From Corbicula japonica (lineage: Eukaryota > Mollusca > Bivalvia > Venerida > Cyrenidae): a DNA stretch of 64,000 nucleotides. Below, one piece after another: positions 1 through 64,000 of the stretch. The first letter of the stretch is position 1, and every line of letters begins with the position of its first letter. Under the pieces are notes generated by a model. It was not told where the DNA came from and ran no database searches. It saw only the letters and a program-made list of their open reading frames with translations. The translations under genes and the position numbers were made by a program. The DNA lies in assembly GCA_038501625.1 (NCBI GenBank), contig JAZAYU010000226.1, positions 507,001-571,000 on the forward strand, read 5' to 3'.

Positions 1-20
1 TCTTTCAATTACTTTAGATT

Positions 21-271
21 TTAACCCTTCACTCCACATTTATTGCTTATATCATCCCATAAGCTTCAGTGTAGATCCAGATCTGATGGCACTGATGTGC
101 TTTCTGATCTGGATCTACTCTAGCTGCCTTTAGATTCAGTTGGTTATTTCTGACCAAGAAACAGACCACGTGGATCCCAATCAGACTGCATGGATGCACA
201 GACTGATTTGGATCTAGACTGTCTGTTTGCCTATAGGATAAAAGCAGTATCCCATGGAGTTACGGTGTTAA
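21..271. mobile_element. T1 MITE (TTAA-flanked palindromic element)
   Basis: TTAACCCTTCACTCCA at the left, GGAGTTACGGTGTTAA at the right. Inside are the family's GTAGATCCAGATC / GATCTGGATCTAC inverted blocks. About 250 bp. Confidence 0.8.
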
Positions 272-280
272 GTGACCAGT

Positions 281-423
281 GCCCAAGATCATAAAACTAA
301 ATCTGGAGATCAGTCTCAAATCTCAAGGATCTGATTGGCTGAAATGGCGACCAGTCGCCATTTCAGCCAATCAGATCCTTGAGATTTGAGACTGATCTCA
401 AAAGTTAGTTTTATGATCTTGGG
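281..423. mobile_element. FB1 foldback (AAGATCATAAAACTAA subtype)
   Basis: Two arms of about 70 bp (…TCTCAAATCTCAAGGATCTG… and its complement) meet at GGCGACCAGTCGCC. It begins a few bases after a T1 copy. Confidence 0.9.
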
Positions 424-1088
424 ACCTGTTCTACTGTTCGCTAACTCTTTATACATACTACATGTATTATCCCTACATTTTATCTCATCAACACATAATA
501 AGATAACTCATATTTTTATTTAAATATATAAATTGCTGTATTATGTTATCCATATATATTTTAATTTAAAGAAGCTGACATTTATTTCAGGCCCAATTTC
601 AAACATATCAGATAATACAAACAAACAAGGTTTGAGGTAAGCTGCATATCATCTCTAAATAACAAACTGTTATACCGGCAAGATGAGCTATGTGTCATAG
701 TCAAAAAGGTAATTTATTTCTGCATAATCTAAACCACTTTTATTTGTGATACTTTTTTTTTTCATCTGTAAAAAAAATGACAATGGATTAAACTTAAATA
801 ATGAAATGGGATGATTACTGAAGTAATTGACAATAATCAGTAAAAGATAGCATAATTATTTACCTGTCGGTCAGACATGAACTATGGGAGTCATTCAACA
901 AATGGAAAATCACAGTATTAGATGAAAACTTTATGAGATTTTACTTTGTGGAATATCATTTTGCTATTGTGAACCTCTTAATAACAGAAACAAATACGCC
1001 ACAGGAATAACAAATGTTGCATTATATTTGCCGTTCATAAATGAGACATCTGAGCAATCACCAGTGATGGCATTATGAAGCATAATAC

Positions 1089-56168
<55,080 letters not shown>

Positions 56169-57029
56169 CTGGAAAAGAAAACAAAAGTTTTATGTAAATT
56201 TAACGGTCAGCATACACTATTGCTGTACCCTATCAATCTCCTTGATTTATTTACTCTCAGGAAATGTCAGGCATGGTCTTCTGATGAAGTTTAAATATAA
56301 ACTGCATAATAGCACACATGGCGCCATGCCACCATGACAATTGATTCTAACTCAAACTATCACCCTTGCCTGTTGTTTCTTACCTTTTTTATGCATTCTT
56401 TCAAAAGTACTTTTCTATCCTCAATGTTTTTAATAAATCATTTCCGGTTTTTAAGAGGAGTTCTATTTTTCTTCAGCTTAGACACATGTATCTACATTTT
56501 TGTATTTATTCTTATGGGTTTCCTCTAACTATTCTTTTAACAACCGTGAAAGCAGTTTTTATTTAGTGTTCACTGATTTTTACTAATAAAGAAGTATATC
56601 TGGTTTTACTACTTACTACAAAGGGCCTAGTGACCACCAAGCTTCTTGTTTTTACTTGTTACTTAATAAGTAAGCCATTTTATTTAATACGTAAGCCAAG
56701 ATATCAGGTTTGTATCAATTTGAAAACTATTTTTGTTCTGAGTTACATAACTCCCCATGGTGACATAATGTCTAATCAGCCATATCCATTTTCAGCTCAG
56801 TGACACAGACCACCCTCAACAGAAACACAAACAGTATCTCAGGTTTTCGTATCCGGTTGTTCTATATTCTAACGCACTAAATAAATTTCGAGCAATCTGA
56901 TTGGTCAGATGGCGAAAATTTGCGCCGGTAAAATTCCTTGTTTACTGTCGTTTGACGTTGATGTCATTTCCTGTTATGACAAACAATCCTGAAGAAGGCT
57001 TATTGCCGAAACGTCGAAACGTGGAAGAG

Positions 57030-57216
57030 CGTTAGAATAGGAATAACCATGCCGTAATTTTGAAGTTTGCGACGGTATACACAGATTTTAATGGTCTTAA
57101 ATGATTTTAATGGCTCAGGCTGCGCCTTCGCCGTTAAAAATATTTGCGACCATTAAAATCTGTGTATACCGTCGCAAACTTCAAAATTACGGCATGGTTA
57201 TTCCTATAATAAAGAG
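57030..57216. mobile_element. Foldback with ~68-bp arms (57030-57098 / 57149-57216)
   Basis: Near-perfect inverted copies: GGAATAACCATGCCGTAATT ... GGTATACACAGATTTTAATG and the complement. The 50-bp loop contains GCTCAGGCTGCGCCTTCGCC. Just left is CCTGAAGAAGGCTTATTGCC GAAACGTCGAAAC, a phrase I recall from dispersed repeats of marine invertebrates (recollection, unchecked). Confidence 0.85.
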
Positions 57217-57944
57217 TTCTTTTATAAAAAACACTTTTAATTAGGTTCATTAGCTTAATCAGAATACAAACAGCATTTTAACTGCTTTTGTCACAACAGC
57301 AATAAAAATATCGTTTATTTTGACCGACCGGTGTAAATTTGATAATCCTGAATATTGAGTGTAGTATGAACGACCAGTCCTACACCATGAGGAAAAACCT
57401 CGGGTATTTTTACTTGACCTCAAGACCTTACTCATTGAGAACTCTTGAAGACCAACATGAATTTTAAATTTTTTTGTAAAAACAAAATACTGTCTTGCAA
57501 TAAACATACAATTTTCAGTGTCTCATACAATTCAAAGACCGACATAAATTATGCCACTGTAAAAGGATTTGAGTTGTGTGCATTCACCAGTTTCACATGA
57601 TGTACTAACTCGTAATTATTTCAAAGATTTCATGACCTCTGAAAGTGTGTTCGTGGTGATTTTCCTCCTTTATTTAAATACTGTCATTAAAGGCACTGCG
57701 GATTCTGACAAACCCTAGTTGCGTGTATTGTAACATGTATCAATAGCATCTCTTGTATAACCTTTCTTCCAATATACAAAGGACACATGCACTGCAATTA
57801 CTAATATAACAAGGCTGCCAACTGGTGTAGGCTTGCACAATAAATGTCACAAAATGCAACGTAAAATACTATGTGTAGCTGCTGTTTGCAGAGTTGTATA
57901 TTAATTTCTTACAAGGAAGCTAACAAGTAATTTAACTCTTACAC

Positions 57945-58332
57945 CTTACCTCCATATATATGCATTTTATAGCATGTGAACCAGTGTAGATCCAGTCGAT
58001 CCAGGGTTGAAGGTTATAAAGCTGAGCATGGAAACCAGTCTCAAATCTCAAGCATCTGATTGGCTGAAATGGCGACTGGTCGCCATTTCAGCCAATCAGA
58101 TGCTTCAGATTAGAGACTGGTTTCCATGCTCAGTTTTATAACCTTGGGAACTGATCAGCAGGAACAACAGTGGACTGTCTGATCAGTATCTGCAATGTTC
58201 ATTTTTTGTTCACAAATAACCAAACATGAACATTGCAGATCCTGATCTGAGATGGAACAGATGTGCCAGCTGATCTGGATCTACCCTCTTCGCTCAAGTC
58301 ATCAAGGCATTTATATGGCAGAAATGGTTAAC
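57945..58332. mobile_element. T1 MITE interrupted by FB1
   Basis: CCTTACCTCCATATATATGC left, FB1 at 58002-58149, then GATCAGTATCTGCAATGTTC, GCAGATCCTGATCTGAGATG, GATCTGGATCTACC and GCAGAAATGGTTAA right. Confidence 0.7.
58002..58149. mobile_element. FB1 foldback, nested in T1
   Basis: GGGTTGAAGGTTATAAAGCT to TTTTATAACCTTGGG; arms nearly perfect, centre GGCGACTGGTCGCC. Confidence 0.93.
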
Positions 58333-58510
58333 TTCATGGATATGGATTTGAATGTGTGACCTGTGTAGACCTAGATCAGCCTGCTTATCTGTGCTTTTCA
58401 TCTGGATCTGCTTCGTTCACTTCCTGATAAGAAATAATCTGATGAATCTAAAAGCAAACTGTGTAGATCCAGATGATATACACCAGAACCAGAAAGCAAA
58501 GGGGTAGATT
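58333..58510. mobile_element. T1 MITE, degenerate
   Basis: GTGTAGACCTAGATCAGCCT, CATCTGGATCTGCTTCGTTC, GTGTAGATCCAGATGATATA, AAAGGGGTAGA. Confidence 0.5.
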
Positions 58511-59110
58511 CATGAAGGCTCAAAATTGGCCTCAAATTATCTCAAATTTTCAAATTGCATTTACATCACTGAAAGTGTGCTTTTTATAATCTATAATGGT
58601 TGTTTTCTTGAAAAGATAAACAGTGAAGACGAACCCATAAACCAAAATAAAAAATTAGGTATGACAAATGTGTCTGAAATTTGAAAATGTTTGCCAAAAT
58701 GCAATTTTTTGTTAAATTTTCATCATATTTTGGTGATTTTCATAATGGGCACAGGCTTCGACCAAACTAAAGAATTTTCTTTGTATAAATTTGTGCTGAA
58801 TTCATGGTCAAAATTTGGTTTTGGTCGAGAAGTGTGCCCTTATCGAAATCCTCTAAAATCTGCTATGAAAAAGGACAAAAATATGAATTTTTGCACATTT
58901 CCCTTATTTTTAGCAATTTTGATGGCCCATGGTCAAACTCCTTTAGCAGTAATCAATATAAAATTTTAAGATATGAAAAGTATAACTATCTATGTATTCA
59001 ATGGCATTAAATTTAAGATATGTAACAAAATTTAAAATTTTACATATTTTTAGGCCAATATTAGGCCTTTGTGAACCTACTCCTTTCTCCAGTATGTCAA
59101 AAACAACTAC

Positions 59111-60349
59111 AAACAAGAGTGCCAAACTGACACAAAATATGCCCTTCAAAATGCTGATCATCAAAATTGCGTAACGATCCGATGAAAATTATTCGACTTG
59201 GAGAGCAGATACCGCAAATTCAGTTTTTGGACAATTCAAGGGCCATAACTCAGGAGTGCCTGGGGGGTTTTGGCTGGTTATAGAACTTGGTCGAGATATT
59301 ATGCCCACCAACATATTCACCAAGTTTGATAAAGACCAGATGAAAACTCTTTGACTTGGAGAGTGGAAACCCATATTTTGGACAATTCAAGGGCCATAAT
59401 TCAGGAGTGCCTGGGGGGATTTGGCTGGTTATAGAACTTGGTCGAGATATTATGCCCACCAACATATTCACCAAGTTTGATAAAGACCAGATGAAAACTC
59501 TTTGACTTGGAGAGCGGAAACCCTTATTTTGGACAATTCAAGGGCCATAATTCAGGAGTGCCTGGGGGGATTTGGCTGGTTATAGAACTTGGTCGAGATA
59601 TTATGCCCACCAACATATTCACCAAGTTTGATAAAGACCGGATGAAAACTCTTTGACTTAGAGAGCGGAAACAGTAATTTTGGACAATTCAAGGGCCATA
59701 ACTCAGGAGTGCCTGGGGGGTTTTGGCTGGTTATAGAACTTGGTCGAGATATTATGCCCACCAACATATTCACCAAGTTTGATAAAGACCGGATGAAAAC
59801 TCTTTGACTTAGAGAGCAGAAACCCAAATTATGGACAATTCAAGGGCCATAATTCAGGAGTGCCTGGGGGGATTTGGCTGGTTATAGAACTTGGTCGAGA
59901 TATTATGCCCACCAACATATTCACCAAGTTTGATAAAGACTGGATGAAAACTCTTTGACTTAGAGAGCAGAAACCCACATTTTGGACAATTCAAGGGCCA
60001 TAATTCAGGAGTGCCTGGGGGGATTTGGCTGGTTATAGAACTTGGTCGAGATATTATGCCCACCAACATATTCACCAAATTTGATAAAGACTGGATGAAA
60101 ACTCATTGACTTAGAGAGCGGAAACAGTAATTTTGGACAATTCAAGGGCCATAATTCAGGAGTGCCTGGGGGATTTGGCTGGTTATAGAACTTGGTCAAG
60201 ATATTATGCCCACCAACATATTCACCAAGTTTGATAAAGACCGGATGAAAACTCTTTGACTTAGAGAGCTGAAACCCTCAGACGCCGCCCGCCCGCCCGT
60301 CTGCAGGTGTTCCCATAATACGTCCCGTTTTTCAAACGGGCGTATAAAA
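59111..60349. mobile_element. HL element, family 5 (seven ~154-bp units)
   Basis: AACAAGAGTGCC with weak hairpin, arm ATGCCCTTC. Seven units with CAATTCAAGGGCCATAAYTC, GGAGTGCCTGGGGGGNTTTG and ATATTATGCCCACCAACATA follow. Then CGCCGCCCGCCCGCCCGTC and closing hairpin CCCGTTTTTCAAACGGG-CGTATAAAAA. Units are about 95% alike. Minus-strand frames in the units are repeat shadows. Confidence 0.88.
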
Positions 60350-61108
60350 ATAGCCAATGGTTGTTTAGCAAGGACATCAAATTCTTCACATTATATTCTC
60401 TATACGTCTCTCATTTACATAACTATCATAAATATCATCAATATTATGGGGTCTTGCTGTACAGCTAATGAACATTAAATGATCTTTAATGATTGTAAAA
60501 TGACAATATTATTAATGCCTAATTCCTGTTATTGTACTATTTTCACACAAATGATCAATGCGATCTTGTTACTATGGAAACTAAAGCCAGAGAAAGTCAC
60601 CCTAACAGATGTCACTTTTTCCAACATTTCCTTACATTCACCTATTTTTATCAAGAGCTATATTCTGCTACAGCTTGTCTTACTTTTAGAGTTGACATTT
60701 TATCAAAGTTGGCTTATAATTGAGAAGAATCAAGTGTCTCGTTAATTGCTTCTATATTTCAGGAACACTGATTAAAAGTTTATTAGGTAAGCTCTTCAGT
60801 TGGTACTAAATAAATATAACTAGGACTAGGTACTTCAGGATACATGACAAGGTAATATGACCGAGTAATGAGTGTGTGAGAACTATTCTGACCAAGATTG
60901 TGACAATGTACTTCAAATGAGTGTGTGACCAATGTATAACAATATACTATAAACCAGTGTGTGACAACATACTCAGAATAAAACTATAAGGAGAAGGTTC
61001 ATGAAGGCCTCATATTGGCCTAAAAATATTAAAAATTTTATGTTTTGATACATACCTCAAATTTTAATGCCTTTGAATACATAAACGGTTATATGAGGGA
61101 TGATAAAA

Positions 61109-62312
61109 AACAAGAGGGTCCATAGGACCCTGGGTCGCTCACCTGTCAACAACTGCTCAATGGTTGCAAGAGTTGTGTGCAAGTTTGGTAAAATCAATTC
61201 ATAAATTTAAAAAACAAGAAGATTTTTAAAGTTTTTCCTATTTAAGTCTATGTAAAATAAAGTGACCCCTGGTGCGGGGCCAATTTTGACCCCAGGGAAA
61301 TAATTTGAACAATCTTTGTAGAGTTCCACTAGAGGGTGCTAAATGCCAAATATCTAAGCTCTAGGCCTTGTGGTTTCAGACAAGAAGATTTTTTAAGTTT
61401 TTCCTATATAAGTCTGTGCAAAATGAAGTGACCCCTGGGGCGGGGCCAATTTTGACCCCAGGGAAATAATTTGAACAAACTTTGTAGAGTTCCACTAGAG
61501 GTTGCTAAATGCCAAATATCTAAGCTCTAGGCCTTGTGGTTTCAGACAAGAAGATTTTTAAAGTTTTTCCTATATAAGTCTATGTCAAATGAAGTGACCC
61601 CTGGGGCGGGGCCAATTTTGACCCCAGCGAAATAATTTGAATAATCCTTGTAGAGTTCCACTAGAGGTTGCTAAATGCCAAATATCTAAGCTCTAGGCCT
61701 TGTGGTTTCAGACAAGAAGATTTTTAAAGTTTTTCCTATATAAGTCTATGCAAAATGAAGTGACCCCTGGGGCGGGGCTAATTTTGACCCCAAGGAAATA
61801 ATTTGAACAAACTTTGTAGAGTTCCACTAGAGGATGCTAAATGCCAAATATCTAAGCTCTAGGCCTTGTGGTTTCAGACAAGAAGATTTTTAAAGTTTTT
61901 CCTATATAAGTCTATGTAAAATGAAGTGACCCCTGGGGCGGGGCCAATTTTGACCCCAGGGCTATAATGTGAACAATCTTGGTAGAGGACCACTAGGTGA
62001 TGCTACACAACAAATATCAAAGTTCTAGGCCTTACGGTTTCAGAGAAGAAGATTTTTTAAAAATTTCATGTTCAAAATCTATTTTTATCCTCTGTGACCT
62101 AGATAGGCAATGGACCGGAACCATTTGAACAATTTTGGTAAAGCTTCATGCAAGTAACATTCCTGCCAAGTTTCAGCAAGATTGGCCCAGGAGTTCAGGA
62201 GAAGAAGTCGTTTGAAGAAAAAGTTGACGACGCACGCACGCACGGACGGACGACGGACATCAGGCGATCACAAAAGCTCACTATGAGCACTTCGTGCTCA
62301 GGTGAGCTAATA
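61109..62312. mobile_element. HL element, family 6 (five ~180-bp units)
   Basis: AACAAGAGGGTCCATAGGAC with hairpin GGGTCCATAGGACCC, arm GCTCACCTG. Five units with AGTGACCCCTGGGGCGGGGC and TAGAGTTCCACTAGAGGTTG. Then (ACGC)n(GGAC)n near 62232-62255 and closing hairpin GAGCACTTCGTGCTC with arm CAGGTGAGCTAATAAA. Confidence 0.88.
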
Positions 62313-62669
62313 AACCGGACTGGGGATGTCAATTAAAGACTTTTCAACCTATCATTTATTGTTATATGTCAAACTAAATCATAAAGCATACAGTTATGCT
62401 ATGTTTTATCTGATAACTCAAAAAACTTGTCCCTAACAGCGAAAATAACAACCATGGTAACACACACCCGGCGCAGTGCATAAATCTGCTTTGCTAAAAG
62501 GCGCTTCATGATATATTTATTTTACAGTTGGGTACAAAAATGATTAAAAAAAAACATTAAAACATCATGCTTCATGTTTGTGTCTTTGTCAGAAAATGTG
62601 ATTTAAACCAAATTTGCCGTTGCAATGCCAATTTAAAAATCACATGTATTAGTAAGATTTGCGTTAGAT

Positions 62670-62888
62670 ATGGCGTCATTAGAATGTCTTGAAATTCTAT
62701 CAATAATAAACTTTTTTAAAGATAAAGGCCAAGGAATGTCTAAATCGTATGACTCGATAATGGCGGTCAAGGTGAAAGATTCAGTAACCCACATCGTAGT
62801 TTTTTTTATTGGCATACACGATTCAGAGATGGAATGGAGAGTTGTGACGACTTTACCGGACCTGGAGGCGCATTTTGTCACATTTTAA
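62670..62888 (+). CDS. Unrecognised small ORF (72 codons)
   Basis: Opens at an ATG (MASLECLEILSIINFFKDKG) and ends EAHFVTF before TAA at 62886. It is not inside a recognised repeat and its composition is protein-like. I recognise no family. There is no promoter evidence, and the antisense frame is also open over 82 codons, which weakens the case. It could be a terminal exon of an unrelated gene, a relic, or chance. Confidence 0.2.
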   Translation: MASLECLEILSIINFFKDKGQGMSKSYDSIMAVKVKDSVTHIVVFFIGIHDSEMEWRVVTTLPDLEAHFVTF

Positions 62889-64000
62889 AAGAACAACAAG
62901 ATTAATTTAAGTTCCCTTCTTTTATCCTTCTTATAAGTATTAATGTGTAATATACACAAAATTCTAATACAAATAATGTTTTCAAGTTTCACTTGTACTA
63001 ATAATTCACTTATACTGGTAAAACTTTGTAAATCCACTAAATAAAATATATCTATTTAAAATATTAATACCCAATAAACCATGAAAACCCTTAATTGCAA
63101 TATTTTCCCCGACTGTTCTCATTTTCAAATGAAAAATCTGAGCTTATATAGTGCTTGGATCGAATTCCGCCGAATCCCGCAGACCGCGGAATTCAGCCGG
63201 AATCCCGCAGAATCAGAGAACTATACAGCTCACTTTGCGGGATCCCGCAGAATCCCGCAAAATACTTAACAATGTTAAATGAAAGTTTATAATGTTTTAC
63301 GTTAAATACACGGACAAATTCATATAATATTAGTTACCTCAAGTTATAAACTTGAACAATTGTTGTGAAATTTGCATCGCACAATAGTCCAGCGTTTGAC
63401 AGCTATTTGTTTACCTTAAACGCTGACAATAACAACCTATGACGTAATACAAATATACAAGAACCCATGACATAATACACAAAACGTCTGGAACTCGCGC
63501 AATTTTTAATGAATGCAAACATGTATGAATTTCCAATAAATGTACAATTTAAGCTAAAACAGGAATATTTCAAGATAACCAGGTAAACTTGTTATTATAT
63601 TTAAACACATCACTATTGGAAAACATGGGTTATCGAATGACATTAAACGATAAAATTAGAAAACTTTATACAACGACATTGGTACAATACCCCACCCATT
63701 AAGAATTGACAGGCAATAACTATACGACAAAAATAAATGCATCAACGAGAACCAAGGGTTCACATTGTTTTGGATAAGGAGAGACATAAAAGTTACAGGA
63801 ACATTGGTGACGTCAATTGCCGGACATTGGAAAAGGACAGGCGATTTACTGTGCGGGCATTATTAACGATCTTCAACATAATTTATGGGACAAGCAATCA
63901 ATTCTAACTAAGGATTTGAAAATGAGATTGATAAGTGCATTTATAAATTTATTTTTTAGATTTAACACTGTATAAATTGGTTTACTTTTTATTAAGAATT
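62889..64000. other. Unassigned sequence right of the repeats
   Basis: A short GAATCCCGCAG-rich direct/inverted cluster lies at 63164-63262. A palindromic TGACGTCA (CRE-like) is at 63811 and TGACGTAAT at 63439. The DGK start exon, if inside the window, could be here, but no recoverin-homology coding sequence was seen. Confidence 0.4.

Noticed and set aside
59189..60199. Repeated minus-strand frames MVNMLVGIISRPSSITSQ...
   Set aside because: Periodic shadows of the 154-bp HL units; frames break between units and there is no start context.

Overview
The window is eukaryotic. It is about 64 kb of AT-rich, intron-dominated DNA packed with short non-autonomous repeats, and it contains one confidently recognised protein-coding gene on the minus strand. 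The repeat style (hairpin-armed elements with GGAC/GACG tracts, TTAA-flanked palindromic MITEs) and the close similarity of the protein to animal enzymes suggest a mollusc, most likely a bivalve. That assignment is inference from style, not a database result.

The gene is a type I diacylglycerol kinase (DGK alpha/beta/gamma class). I could place 19 internal coding exons between 56168 and 1089, all on the minus strand. All have GT..AG borders, and their phases join into one 2366-nt open frame (788 codons plus 2 nt). In protein order they encode part of the N-terminal recoverin-homology region, a linker, two EF-hands, two C1 zinc fingers, and the catalytic and accessory kinase domain. The true 5' exon(s) with the start codon, the last C-terminal exon(s) and the UTRs were not found. 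They lie outside the window or, at the 5' side, possibly unrecognised in 56.2-64 kb. Residue numbers below refer to this 788-residue partial protein.

The introns (up to about 12 kb) are built mainly from four repeat classes. (1) FB1 is a near-perfect foldback of about 145 bp, with about 26 copies. (2) T1 is a palindrome-rich MITE of about 240 bp flanked by TTAA and ending in CCCTTTCCTCCATA-like repeats, with about 40 copies. (3) HL elements are several families sharing one architecture: AACAAGAG or ACTAGA start, a small hairpin, internal tandem repeats, a GACGGACGG tract, and a 3' hairpin complementary to the 5' arm. (4) Single foldback/TIR elements occur at 12.3, 27.5, 35.7-37.7, 40.6, 44.7, 48.8 and 57.0 kb, plus a two-copy family with 5-bp target duplications (47.9 and 50.8 kb). 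Nested insertions give relative ages at several places.

The most unusual observation is that at four exon ends (exons 2, 5, 11 and 15; weakly also exon 6) the 3' end of the exon together with its splice donor is tandemly repeated into the downstream intron. The periods are 56 bp, 68 bp, irregular 29-50 bp and about 60 bp. The clearest array carries six donors spaced exactly 56 bp apart. This leaves strings of decoy 5' splice sites in one gene and looks like a recurring process rather than a chance event.
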